NCBI RefSeq assembly: GCF_001613145.1
Contig: NZ_BDBU01000005.1
Span: 186,001-250,000, forward strand
Origin: Nocardia jejuensis NBRC 103114
GTDB lineage: Bacteria > Actinomycetota > Actinomycetes > Mycobacteriales > Mycobacteriaceae
DNA: 64,000 nucleotides
Direction: 5' to 3'
In this document: positions 33,339-42,496 of the stretch, in pieces
Layout: the number at the start of each line of letters is the position of its first letter
How positions within the stretch are numbered: position 1 is the first letter of the stretch
Made by a program: the position numbers and the translations under genes
The notes under the pieces: generated by a model
Databases searched by the model: none
The model's input: only the letters and a program-made list of their open reading frames with translations
What the model was told of the DNA's origin: nothing

Positions 33339-36317
33339 CTAGTTACCGGCCTTCTCGTAGGCGTTCACCGCGTTCTGCAACTGCTCGAGCGCCTTGCCCA
33401 GCGAGCCCAGATCACCGGACTTCTGCGCGTCGGTCACGGCCTTGAGCGCGTCGTCGAGCTGCTTGACCGCCACGTCCTTGCCGGACGAGCCCGTCGCGGG
33501 TGGATTCGAGGGCGGATTGGCGCCCTGATTCCCCGGCGGCTGAGACTGATTCGGCTGATCGGTGGCCGCACTGCCGGTACCGGGCAGCACCTTGTCCAGC
33601 GCTTCCTTGAGGGTCGAGCCGTAGCCGACCTTGTCGCGGTAGCTGGCCAGCACCTTCACCAACTGCGGGAAGGTCGGTGCGTTCGGGCCGCCGGTATTGC
33701 GCTCCAGGTACCAGGGCTCCACATAGAGCAGACCCCCGTCTCCGACCGGCAGGGTCAGCAGATTGCCGTACTTGATCTTGTTGACATTGCCGCCGGTCAG
33801 CAGGTTCCGGTCGCGTGAGACCTCGTCGTTGGTCGTCATCGACGTCTGTGCCTGCCCCGGCCCGGGCGTCTGGGAATCCGGTGGCAACTTCAGCACGGTG
33901 ATCTTGCCGTAGTTGTTCGGATCCGAGCTCGCCTGGATGTAGGCCGAGAGGAAGTTGCGCTTGTAGCCGACCATGACACTGGTCAGCGTGAAGGCCGGCT
34001 TGCCGCCGTTCTTCGGATCACCCACCAGCACGTAGTACGGCGGCTGATGCGCGCCACCGGCCGCACCCTCCTGGGTCGGATCGTTCGGCACCGACCAGAA
34101 GGCGTTGTTGGTGAAGAACTCTCGCGGATCGTCCACGTGGTACTTCGCCAGCATCTCGCGCTGCACCTTGAACAGGTCCTCCGGATAGCGGAAGTGCGCC
34201 CGCAGATCCGGGCTGATCTCGCTCTCGGGCTGCACCGCGTTCGGGAACACGCCCATCCAGGCGTCCAGGACCGGATCCTTCTTGTCCACCTGGTACAGCT
34301 TCACCGTGCCGTCGTACGCGTCGACGGTCGCCTTCACCGAGTTGCGGATGTAGGAGACCTCCTTGCGCGGCAGCAGCCGTCCGGTGGTCTGATCGATGCT
34401 GTCCTCCACCACGCCGTCCAGCGAGGTGCGCTGGGCGTACGGGTAGTTGTCCAACGTCGTGTACGCGTCCACGATCCAGACGATGTGCTTGTCCACCACG
34501 GCGGGGTAGGCATCGCCGTCGGCGGTCAGCCACGGCGCCACCTGCTGCACGCGATCACGCGGATTGCGATTGAAGATGATCTTCGAATCCGAGCCGATCG
34601 CGCCCGAGAACAGGATGTTGCGCTCGGCGTACTTGGCCGCGAACGCCAGCCGGTTGAACCAGTTGCCGATCGGCACGCCGCCCGAGCCGGTGTAGCTGTA
34701 TTGCCCTGTGGGAGTGTCGTATTCGCGCGCGGGCTGACCGTTGCTGCCCACGATGGCGTAGTCCGAATCACCCTTGGAGATCAACTCGCCGTAGTAGATG
34801 CGCGGGTTGTCGACCGGGATGGCCTGCTTCGCCTTGTCGCTGAACAGGTCGCTGACGGTGGACAGATCACCGACGTTGAACACCGGATAGCCGTAGCCGC
34901 CACCGGATTCGCTGCCCGCCGCCTGCTGCGCCGAGGTGGAGTCCTTCGGCGGAGCCTCGTTCACGCGGTTCGCCGGCGAGGCGACGAAGCCGTTGCCGTG
35001 CGTGTACACGGTGTGCTTGTTGATCCAGTCGGTCTGGTTGCCGGACAGGTTCTGCGGCTGCAACTCTCGCGCCGCCACGATGTAGTCGGCGACCTCGCCG
35101 TTGATCGTGTAGCGGTCGATGTCCAGCGGATCCGGGAAGCCGTAGAAGTTCTGCAGCTGCTGATTGCGCTGAATGAAGGTCTGCGTCAACAGGTTCGGGT
35201 CCAGCAGCCGGATATTCTTGATCGTCTGCTGATCCGCGGGCACGGTGACCGGATCCTTGGTCGCCTCACCCTTGTAGTTGACGTACTCCACCTTGTCCGG
35301 GGTCAACCCGTACGCGTCGCGAGTCGCCTCGATATTGCGCTCGATATAGGCGCTTTCCTTGGTGGCCGCGTTCGGGCGCACCGAGAACTGCTCGACCAGC
35401 AGCGGCCACACCGCGCCGACCAGGATCGAGGACAGCACCAGCAGGGCCGCCGCCATCGCCGGAATCCGCAGGTCGCGCAGCACGAATCCCGCGAAGAACG
35501 CCAGCGCGCAGATGACCGCGATGGACAGCAGGATCAGTTTGGCCGGCAGCACCGCGTTGATATCGGTGTAGGAACCACCGGTGAAGGTCGGCTCCTTGCG
35601 GGTGCTCGAGAGCAACGCGTATCTGTCGAACCAGTACGCGATCGCCTTGAGCAGCACGAAGAGTCCGGCCAGCACCGCGAGCTGGATGCGCGCGGAATTG
35701 CTCAGCGAGCCTTCCCGCCCGGCCAGCCGCAGTCCGCCGAACACGTAGTGCGTCACCAGATTCGCGAAGAACGCGATCACCACGGCGACGAACAGCCAGT
35801 TCAGGACCATCCGATAGAACGGCAGATCGAAGGCGTAGAAGCCGACGTCCAGATGAAATTGCGGATCCGTCTGTCCGAACGATCCGCCGTGCAGGAACAG
35901 CTGTACCGTCACCCAGCTCGACTGCGCCACCAGACCCGACAGCAGACCGATCAGCAGCGGAATCCCGATGCCGAACAGCCGAAGCCGGCTCATGACGGTG
36001 GTGCGGTAGCGCGCGATCGGATCTCCCGGACCCGAGGTCGGCACGAATACCGGCCGTGACCGATAGGCCATCAGCAACGCCAGCCAGATGATTGCCGCCA
36101 CCACGAGCGTGACAACGAGGAAGAGCAGGACCCTGGTCAACAGCACCCTGTGATAGACACCCCGGAATCCCACCTCCCCGAACCACAGCCAGTTGGTATA
36201 GGCGTCGGTGAGCCGCGGCCCGACCAATAACAGTGCCGCCAGCGCCAATGCCGTAACCAGCAGCACACGGCTGCGGCGGGACAGTGAAGGTAAGCCGCTA
36301 GGGGGGCGCATGCCCAC
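33339..36317 (-). CDS. UPF0182-family large membrane protein
   Basis: Conserved actinobacterial protein of 992 residues. About seven membrane helices fill residues 20-330 (for example VLLVTALALAALLLVG and VLLFLVVTLVVAAIIWLALL), and a large extracytoplasmic domain follows with family-typical segments WLTADGDAYPAVV and IVDAYTTLDNYPYA. The C-terminus is a Gln/Pro/Gly linker and a short coiled helix. Function unknown. Start at GTG 36317 gives VGMRPP, which matches related proteins; ATG 36311 is two codons further in. First gene of the block shared with M. tuberculosis (Rv3193c-like). Confidence 0.92.
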   Translation of the reverse strand: MGMRPPSGLPSLSRRSRVLLVTALALAALLLVGPRLTDAYTNWLWFGEVGFRGVYHRVLLTRVLLFLVVTLVVAAIIWLALLMAYRSRPVFVPTSGPGDPIARYRTTVMSRLRLFGIGIPLLIGLLSGLVAQSSWVTVQLFLHGGSFGQTDPQFHLDVGFYAFDLPFYRMVLNWLFVAVVIAFFANLVTHYVFGGLRLAGREGSLSNSARIQLAVLAGLFVLLKAIAYWFDRYALLSSTRKEPTFTGGSYTDINAVLPAKLILLSIAVICALAFFAGFVLRDLRIPAMAAALLVLSSILVGAVWPLLVEQFSVRPNAATKESAYIERNIEATRDAYGLTPDKVEYVNYKGEATKDPVTVPADQQTIKNIRLLDPNLLTQTFIQRNQQLQNFYGFPDPLDIDRYTINGEVADYIVAARELQPQNLSGNQTDWINKHTVYTHGNGFVASPANRVNEAPPKDSTSAQQAAGSESGGGYGYPVFNVGDLSTVSDLFSDKAKQAIPVDNPRIYYGELISKGDSDYAIVGSNGQPAREYDTPTGQYSYTGSGGVPIGNWFNRLAFAAKYAERNILFSGAIGSDSKIIFNRNPRDRVQQVAPWLTADGDAYPAVVDKHIVWIVDAYTTLDNYPYAQRTSLDGVVEDSIDQTTGRLLPRKEVSYIRNSVKATVDAYDGTVKLYQVDKKDPVLDAWMGVFPNAVQPESEISPDLRAHFRYPEDLFKVQREMLAKYHVDDPREFFTNNAFWSVPNDPTQEGAAGGAHQPPYYVLVGDPKNGGKPAFTLTSVMVGYKRNFLSAYIQASSDPNNYGKITVLKLPPDSQTPGPGQAQTSMTTNDEVSRDRNLLTGGNVNKIKYGNLLTLPVGDGGLLYVEPWYLERNTGGPNAPTFPQLVKVLASYRDKVGYGSTLKEALDKVLPGTGSAATDQPNQSQPPGNQGANPPSNPPATGSSGKDVAVKQLDDALKAVTDAQKSGDLGSLGKALEQLQNAVNAYEKAGN

Positions 36318-36564
36318 GATGCCACTCTCCCAGTGTCCGGCGACGCCCGCGCCGTGAATGACCGGCCGGTGCGCCGCAGTCCGATGATGCGAGTTGGTCC
36401 CAGGGGACCATTCGCGCCCCACTCTACGTAAAACGCCCGCAGTCCGGCCCAACACCCGCCAGGTCACCCGCTCGGCAAGTTCGCGCCGGCCGTTCGGTGA
36501 AGCCGCCACGCGGCCCGCGCGACCCCCGGACCGGAGTGTTCGACGGCCCTGCGAGGATTGCGGG

Positions 36565-37167
36565 GTGAACCCTGAGCAGTGGGCCGCCTCGGCCCTGTAC
36601 CGGTGTATCCGCGAAGTAGCCGAGTATGTCGACGGTGAAGGCTGGAGCCGTCCGCCGCAGCTGTTCGCGCTGGTACCGACCGCCGATCTGGTGGCCGCCG
36701 AGCCCGGGCTGATCGATCAGCTCGACGCCCAGGACGCACTCACTCCCATTGCGCAGGAACCGCTCCCGGAGGACGTCGCCGGGTATTCGATGGCCCTGGA
36801 CCAGTTCCTGGCCACCACCAGCTGGCCGCCTTCGGTCGAGGGTTGCGTGCTGGTGCAGCAGATCGTGGTGCTGCCGCCCGAGGCCGAGCAGACCCTCGAC
36901 GACGCCATCGAACCGCTGCTCGCCGATCCCGATGCCGCCGACGCCGCCGCCCGCACCGCGGCGGTCGAACATCCCGAGCGCCGCGACGCGCGACTGTTCG
37001 TCGGCGTGCTGCGCGACGGCACCTCGCTCTCGCTGCTGCAGGTGAGACCGTCCGAGGCCGAGGAGGATCCGTTCGGCGATCTCGAACTGCGGACCACGCC
37101 GAACCTCGCGCCCAATCTGGTCGAGGCGCTGCTGCAGACCATGGAGAACGACCCGGACGACTTCTGA
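36565..37167 (+). CDS. PPA1309-family conserved protein
   Basis: Actinobacterial protein of 200 residues, acidic, of unknown function. Characteristic segments are WAASALYRCIREVAEYVD, PPQLFALVPTADLVAAEPGL and LFVGVLRDGTSLSLLQVR. No membrane or export signal. The GTG at 36565 (GAGG upstream) gives the family N-terminus. It stands between the UPF0182 and the PDZ-protease genes, divergent from the first and convergent with the second, as in related genomes. Confidence 0.82.
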   Translation: MNPEQWAASALYRCIREVAEYVDGEGWSRPPQLFALVPTADLVAAEPGLIDQLDAQDALTPIAQEPLPEDVAGYSMALDQFLATTSWPPSVEGCVLVQQIVVLPPEAEQTLDDAIEPLLADPDAADAAARTAAVEHPERRDARLFVGVLRDGTSLSLLQVRPSEAEEDPFGDLELRTTPNLAPNLVEALLQTMENDPDDF

Positions 37168-37183
37168 GCGGTCGCGCGCGGGA

Positions 37184-38209
37184 CTAGCCGCAGCCCTGAA
37201 CTTCCTTGCCCGCGTTGATGTCGTCGAGCGCGTGCACCGCGGCGTCGAGGTTCTCGACCTTCACCAGGCGCAGGCCGTCCGGCGTGCGCTGCGCGGCCTC
37301 GTTGCAATTGGCGGCCGGGACCAGGAAGGTCTCCGCACCGGCCTCGCGGGCGGCCTTCATCTTGTATTGGATGCCGCCGATCGGGCCGACCTTGCCCTCG
37401 GGATCGATGGTGCCGGTACCCGCCACGAACTTGCCGCCGCTGAGCTCGCCGGGAGTGAGCTTGTCGATCAGCGCCAGGGTGAACATGAGACCGGCGGAGG
37501 GACCGCCGATTTCGGCCAGGTTGAAGTCGACCTGGATGGGACCGCTGGCGTATTCGCCCGGGGTGATGCCGAGGTAGCCCTTGGCGGCGTCGTCCGGCCG
37601 CGCGCCGAGGGTGATCTCCGCGGTCTGCTCGACGCCGTCCCGGCGGAACACCACGGGAAGGGCGGTGCCGGGCTTGGCCGCGGACACCGCGGTCACCACA
37701 TCCTTGGCGAAGGTGATCGGCTTGCCGTCGACGCTGACCAACTCGTCGTTCTTGCGCAGCACGTCCTTGGCGGGCCCGTCCTCGCTCACGCCGCGCAGGC
37801 GGACCACGGTGGGCAGCTTCAGATAACGCAGCGCGGCCAATTCCGCATTGTCTTCGGAGTCCTTGAAATCCTGCTGGTTCGATTTGTCGATTTCGTCACG
37901 CGAAACCCCGGGCGGATACACCTCGGCACGCGGCACGAGTCCGTGATCGCCATCCACCCACAGGCCGAATGCCTCGAAGATATTCAGCCGATCGCGAACG
38001 GAGACCGTCGTCATATTCAGATTGCCGGTGGTCGGGTCGATCTGCGCGTTTCGCACTTCGACCACCTGTTTTCCCTCGACAGTGCCCAGGGTATTGAAAG
38101 TCGGCCCGGGTCCGAGCGCCACGAACGGGACGGTGACGACGCTGCCCACGATGCCGAGCACGAGAATCGGGATCAGGGCCGCGATCAGGGTGAATATCCG
38201 ACGGTTCAC
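37184..38209 (-). CDS. PDZ-domain Lon-type (S16) membrane protease
   Basis: Membrane-bound serine protease of 341 residues, of the YlbL type. One N-terminal membrane helix (FTLIAALIPILVLGIVGSVV), a PDZ domain (about residues 130-200, including GPAKDVLRKNDELVSVDGK), and a C-terminal S16 domain with catalytic Ser in GGPSAGLMFTLAL and Lys in KVGPIGGIQYKMKAA. Active site faces outside. Start at GTG 38209. It is divergent from the DUF2342 gene with 85 bp between them. Rv3194c-like in gene order. Confidence 0.93.
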   Translation of the reverse strand: MNRRIFTLIAALIPILVLGIVGSVVTVPFVALGPGPTFNTLGTVEGKQVVEVRNAQIDPTTGNLNMTTVSVRDRLNIFEAFGLWVDGDHGLVPRAEVYPPGVSRDEIDKSNQQDFKDSEDNAELAALRYLKLPTVVRLRGVSEDGPAKDVLRKNDELVSVDGKPITFAKDVVTAVSAAKPGTALPVVFRRDGVEQTAEITLGARPDDAAKGYLGITPGEYASGPIQVDFNLAEIGGPSAGLMFTLALIDKLTPGELSGGKFVAGTGTIDPEGKVGPIGGIQYKMKAAREAGAETFLVPAANCNEAAQRTPDGLRLVKVENLDAAVHALDDINAGKEVQGCG

Positions 38210-38294
38210 GCGGCCAAGGGTACTGGTGATCACTGTGAATGCCGCGCTCTGCTCGGCGGTTCGTGGTATCCGGCGCTCCAGTACCGTGGTGGGT

Positions 38295-39824
38295 ATGAGT
38301 GACTCCCCGTTCGGATTCTCCAACCGCGACGACGACCCGGAGCGTAAGCCCGGTGACAAGTCCAGCGGTTCGGGTGACGGTTCGAGTGGCGGTCCCGGTG
38401 CAAACGACGACCCGTTCGGTTTCGGCATCGGCGGACCCGGCGGGGGCGGCTTCGATCCGTCCCAGCTGGGCCAGATGCTGAGCCAGCTGGGGGCGATGTT
38501 CAGCACCATGGGACAGCCGGGCGCATCGGGTGGCGGTCCGGTCAACTACGACATCGCCAAGCGGCTCGCCCGCCAGCAACTCGGCACCAGCGTGGCGCCG
38601 GTCGCCGCCGGCACGCAGCGGGCCGTCACCGATGCCGCGCACCTTGCCGAACTCTGGCTGGACGCTGCCACCACGCTGCCCGCCGGCGCGACCAAGGCCG
38701 TGGCGTGGACCGCCAACGACTGGATCGAGGAGACGCTCCCCACGTGGAAGCGCCTGTGCGATCCGGTGGCAGAACAGGTTTCCGGCATGTGGACCTCCGC
38801 GCTGCCCGCCGAGGCGCAGCAGTTCGCGGGCCCGATGGTCGGCATGCTCAGCCAGATGGGCGGTCTCGCCTTCGGTTCGCAGCTGGGCCAGGCCCTGGGC
38901 CAGCTCGCCAAGGAGGTGCTGACCTCGACCGATATCGGCCTGCCGCTCGGCCCCGACGGCACCTCGGCACTGCTGCCCGCGGCCATCTCCGAATTCAGCG
39001 CCGGGCTCGAACAGCCCGAGAGCGAGATCCTGGTGTTCCTGGCCGCGCGTGAGGCCGCCCACCAGCGGCTCTTCGCGCACGTCCCGTGGCTGCGCCAGCA
39101 GGTGCTGGGCGCGGTCGAGGATTACGCGCGCGGCATCAAGATGGACTTCTCGGCGATCGAACAGGCCGCGGCCGGGCTGGACCCGATGACGCTCGCCGCC
39201 GATCCGTCCAAGCTCGAGGAACTGCTCTCGCAGGGCACCTTCGAACCGCAGACCACGCCCGAGCAGAAGGCCGCCCTGGAGCGCCTCGAAACGCTGCTGG
39301 CGCTGATCGACGGCTGGGTCGAGGTCGTGGTGACCGACGCGGTGACCGACCGGCTCCCGGGTGCGGGCGCATTGGCCGAGACACTTCGGCGTCGGCGCGC
39401 GACCGGTGGTCCGGCCGAGCAGACCTTCGCGACGCTGGTCGGGCTGGAGCTGCGGCCCCGCAAGGTGCGCGAGGCCGCGGCGCTGTGGCGGCGACTGACC
39501 ACCGACGCGGGCATGGAGAAGCGCGACGGCGTGTGGGCGCACCCGGATCTGCTGCCCGATTCGGGGGATCTGGATTCGCCGGCCGGGTTCATCGACTCCA
39601 TACTGGGCGGTGGGACAGCGGTTTTCGATGATCCGCTGGCGCAGCTGGCCGAGACCGAGGCGCGCGAGCGTGCCGAGCGGGAGCAGGCGGAGGCCGGCGG
39701 CAAGGCCGACCTCGGCAAGGGCGAGTCCGGGAAGTCCGACTCGGCCGAGGACAGTTCCGACGCAGGTGGCGCGGACGGGCCGAAGGACGCCGATAAGCCC
39801 GGTGAGGGCGACTCCCCCGCCTGA
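38295..39824 (+). CDS. DUF2342-family putative zinc metalloprotease
   Basis: Protein of 509 residues annotated in relatives as a zinc-dependent metalloprotease or putative hydrolase. The first 80 residues are Gly/Ser/Asp-rich; the conserved core begins about residue 90 with a helical domain, and contains the putative zinc motif REAAHQRL (with His and Glu) in the segment ILVFLAAREAAHQRLFAHV. The last 70 residues are Glu/Gly/Lys/Ser-rich and disordered. Function in vivo is not known. ATG at 38295 is chosen because it opens the family MSDSPFGF motif. Rv3195-like. Confidence 0.88.
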   Translation: MSDSPFGFSNRDDDPERKPGDKSSGSGDGSSGGPGANDDPFGFGIGGPGGGGFDPSQLGQMLSQLGAMFSTMGQPGASGGGPVNYDIAKRLARQQLGTSVAPVAAGTQRAVTDAAHLAELWLDAATTLPAGATKAVAWTANDWIEETLPTWKRLCDPVAEQVSGMWTSALPAEAQQFAGPMVGMLSQMGGLAFGSQLGQALGQLAKEVLTSTDIGLPLGPDGTSALLPAAISEFSAGLEQPESEILVFLAAREAAHQRLFAHVPWLRQQVLGAVEDYARGIKMDFSAIEQAAAGLDPMTLAADPSKLEELLSQGTFEPQTTPEQKAALERLETLLALIDGWVEVVVTDAVTDRLPGAGALAETLRRRRATGGPAEQTFATLVGLELRPRKVREAAALWRRLTTDAGMEKRDGVWAHPDLLPDSGDLDSPAGFIDSILGGGTAVFDDPLAQLAETEARERAEREQAEAGGKADLGKGESGKSDSAEDSSDAGGADGPKDADKPGEGDSPA

Positions 39825-39953
39825 TTTGCGGACGGTCCGGGTCTGTGGATAACGCGGATCCACTTTTTCCGACTTGTGGATAACCCGGGAAAGCGCTGAT
39901 AGACGAGCGTTTTCCCGGGTTTTTTCGGGTTCGGCGGCGCGCAGACTTCTGTC

Positions 39954-40841
39954 ATGACCACGCTCACGCGGATACGCGGACCGCTGCTGCACCCTCGAAT
40001 CACGGTGCTGCTGCGACCGAACGGCGAGATCCAGCTCGGCTGGCATTCGGGCACCACGCTCCGGTTGAGTCCGGCCGGTCCGGTCGAGGCGGCGCCGGCG
40101 CTGCTGCGGCTACTGGACGGGCTTCACACCACGCCCCAAATACTTTGGCAGGCACGGGCATTGGGGTTCGGCACCGAGGACACGCAGCGAATGCTGGACG
40201 AATTGGCGGCCGCCGGGTTGTTCGCCGACGACGAGCCGCGCTCCCGGCTGCGGGAGGTGCGGGTACACGGGCGCGGGCCGCTGTCGGACGCACTGGCCGA
40301 GGGTGTGCAGCGAATAGGCCTGCGGCCCAGCCGGTCCCGCGATCAGGACTTCGCTCAACGGGGTGGCGCGGGAGCCGAACCCGTCGATCCCGCCTCACCC
40401 GGGCTGGTGGTGCTCGCCGATGCGCTGGTGCCCGAACCCGCGGTGGTGGCAGATCTGATGCGGCGCGGCGTACCGCACCTACAGGTGCGGATCCGGGACG
40501 GTTACGGGGTGGTCGGGCCGCTGGTCCTGCCGGGGGTGTCCAGCTGCCTGCGCTGCGCCGATCTGCACCGCTGCGATCTGGACTCGGAGTGGCCGCAGTT
40601 GAGCGCCCAACTACTGGGCCGGGCGGGGTACGCCTCCCCCGCCGGAATCGCCGCCACGGCGGCTCTGGCGCTGAAGGATATCGAGACCATCGCGCACGGC
40701 CGGGCCGAGAATCCGCCAGTGACGTTGAACACCACACTCGAACTCGATCTCGAATCGCCGCATATCGATTATCGGCCGTGGCCCGTTCACCCGCGATGCG
40801 GCTGCATTCCGTGCGGAAATAGCGAAAGTGACCGACTGTGA
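39954..40841 (+). CDS. Cys-rich E1/ThiF-like conserved protein
   Basis: Protein of 295 residues, Rv3196-like in gene order. The N-terminal half has a winged-helix-like region (LLRLLDGLHTTPQILWQA); the C-terminal half resembles the cyclodehydratase/E1-like fold with two Cys pairs, CLRCADLHRCD and HPRCGCIPCG, likely binding one zinc ion. The ATP-binding Gly-rich loop is weak (RVHGRGPLSDAL), so adenylating activity is uncertain. It precedes the ABC1 kinase by 80 bp in the same direction. Function unknown. Confidence 0.75.
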   Translation: MTTLTRIRGPLLHPRITVLLRPNGEIQLGWHSGTTLRLSPAGPVEAAPALLRLLDGLHTTPQILWQARALGFGTEDTQRMLDELAAAGLFADDEPRSRLREVRVHGRGPLSDALAEGVQRIGLRPSRSRDQDFAQRGGAGAEPVDPASPGLVVLADALVPEPAVVADLMRRGVPHLQVRIRDGYGVVGPLVLPGVSSCLRCADLHRCDLDSEWPQLSAQLLGRAGYASPAGIAATAALALKDIETIAHGRAENPPVTLNTTLELDLESPHIDYRPWPVHPRCGCIPCGNSESDRL

Positions 40842-40921
40842 TGGATCCCACTATCATGCGCGACCTGAAAGAAGTCCCGATTTTCATGGCGCACCGTCTG
40901 GGACATCGGCATGATGGGAGC

Positions 40922-42268
40922 GTGTCAGAGATTGTGAGCAAGCGCTCCAGCCGCAATGCCAAGTTGGCCAAGATTCCGCTCGGTATCGCGGGGCGGGCGG
41001 CCGTGGGATTCGGCCGCAAACTGGCCGGGGGCGACAAGCAGGAAATCAACGCGGACCTCAATCAGAAGGCCGCGGAACAGCTCTTCGCCGTACTCGGCGA
41101 GCTCAAGGGAGGGGCCATGAAGTTCGGGCAGGCGCTGTCCGTCATGGAAGCGGCCGTGCCGGAGGAATTCGGCGAGCACTATCGCGAGGCGCTGACCAAG
41201 CTGCAGGCCGCCGCGCCGCCCATGCCGGCCGCCTCGGTGCACCGGCAGCTGGATCAGCAGCTGGGAACCGGCTGGCGGCAACGATTCCAGGAGTTCGACG
41301 ACCAGCCCACCGCCTCGGCGAGCATCGGTCAGGTGCACAAGGCGATCTGGTCCGACGGCCGAGTGGTCGCGGTCAAGGTGCAGTACCCCGGCGCGGACGA
41401 GGCGCTGCGCTCGGACCTCAAGACGCTGAACCGGATGGCCGGGATGATCGGCGCGCTGATCCCGGGCGCGGACGTGAAGCCGGTGCTGGCCGAGATCAGC
41501 GAGCGCACGGAGGAGGAGCTCGACTATCGCATCGAGGGTGGACATCAGCGTCAGTTCGCCAAGGCCTTCGCCGAGCACCCCCGGTTCCTGGTGCCCAAGG
41601 TGGTGGCCAGCGCCCCGAAGGTGATCGTCACCGAGTGGCTGGACAACGCCACCCCGGTCTCCAAGATCATCCAGCGTGGTAACGAGGATCCGGCGGGCAC
41701 GGTCGACCTGCGCAATCGGGTCGCGGGGCTGATGGGCGAGTTCCATTTCAGCTCGCCGTCCATCGCGGGCCTGCTGCACGCGGATCCGCACCCCGGCAAC
41801 TTCATGATGCTCGAGGACGGCCGCCTGGCGGTCATCGACTACGGTGCGTGCGCGCCGCTGCCCAATGGCTTCCCGCCGATTCTGGGCCAGATGGTGGCCC
41901 TGGCGGTCGAGGAGCGTTTCGACGAGCTCACCGAGCTCATGCACACCAATGGCTGGGTGATTCCGGGCAAGCAGGTGAGCCACGAGGAACTGCAGAACTA
42001 CCTGCGCCCCTTCACCGACCCGATCAAGACCGAGACCTTCCACTTCACCCGGCGCTGGATGCAGCGAGTGGCGGGCAAGGCCACCGACATCTCCGCCCCG
42101 GAGATGAAAACCGCTCGCGCCCTGCAGCTTCCGGCCGAGCACGTGATGATCTTCCGCGTGCTGGGCGGTTCCATCGGCATCTGCGCTCAGCTCGACGCGG
42201 AAATGCCGTTCATGAAGCTCATGCAGGACTGGGTGCCCGGTTACTCGGAGTACCGGACCGCCAGCTGA
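40922..42268 (+). CDS. ABC1/UbiB-family atypical kinase
   Basis: Protein of 448 residues of the ABC1 (ADCK/UbiB) kinase-like family. Family motifs include KGGAMKFGQALSVM (the KxGQ-type motif), ASASIGQVHKA (Ala-rich loop), VAVKVQYPGAD (catalytic Lys) and LHADPHPGNFMML with VIDYGA (metal-binding Asp). Substrate unknown; membrane lipids or quinones are the usual theme. The start is GTG 40922, giving VSEIV and then the RNAKLAKIPLGIAGRAA segment conserved with Rv3197; a longer start at 40838 overlaps the previous gene. Confidence 0.92.
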   Translation: MSEIVSKRSSRNAKLAKIPLGIAGRAAVGFGRKLAGGDKQEINADLNQKAAEQLFAVLGELKGGAMKFGQALSVMEAAVPEEFGEHYREALTKLQAAAPPMPAASVHRQLDQQLGTGWRQRFQEFDDQPTASASIGQVHKAIWSDGRVVAVKVQYPGADEALRSDLKTLNRMAGMIGALIPGADVKPVLAEISERTEEELDYRIEGGHQRQFAKAFAEHPRFLVPKVVASAPKVIVTEWLDNATPVSKIIQRGNEDPAGTVDLRNRVAGLMGEFHFSSPSIAGLLHADPHPGNFMMLEDGRLAVIDYGACAPLPNGFPPILGQMVALAVEERFDELTELMHTNGWVIPGKQVSHEELQNYLRPFTDPIKTETFHFTRRWMQRVAGKATDISAPEMKTARALQLPAEHVMIFRVLGGSIGICAQLDAEMPFMKLMQDWVPGYSEYRTAS

Positions 42269-42304
42269 GAGCTGTCACCGAAATCCGGTGAAAAACCACA
42301 CTCT

Positions 42305-42349
42305 GACAACAAGAGCCCGGACTGTCCGACAGTCCGGGCTCTTGTTGTC
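42305..42349 (+). terminator. Strong hairpin terminator after the ABC1 kinase gene
   Basis: A 21-bp perfect stem (42305-42325 with 42329-42349), arm beginning GACAACAAGAGCCCGG, loop CCG. It sits 36 bp after the stop codon and is followed by a weakly T-rich stretch. Probably used by both convergent genes. Confidence 0.85.
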
Positions 42350-42378
42350 ACACCCTTCGTTCGCGATGACTTTCACGC

Positions 42379-42438
42379 TGCGTCGATCTGGGCTGCGTCG
42401 ATCTGGGCTGCTTCGATCTGGGCCACTTCGACCTGGCT
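42379..42438. repeat. 15-bp tandem repeat, four copies
   Basis: Units TGCGTCGATCTGGGC (twice identical), TGCTTCGATCTGGGC and a diverged CACTTCGACCTGGCT. On the minus strand one frame reads AQIDA pentapeptides. It lies between the terminator and the permease gene and is outside any recognised gene. Confidence 0.85.
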
Positions 42439-42496
42439 CGGTTGTCATCACACAGACTCCGCCCGATCCGCTCAGCTGCTTCGGGCACCCGGCCGC

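Noticed and set aside
34047..36059. 670-codon open frame antisense to the UPF0182 gene
   Set aside because: Composition Arg/His/Gln-biased, no motif, and the minus-strand gene has membrane helices and family segments.
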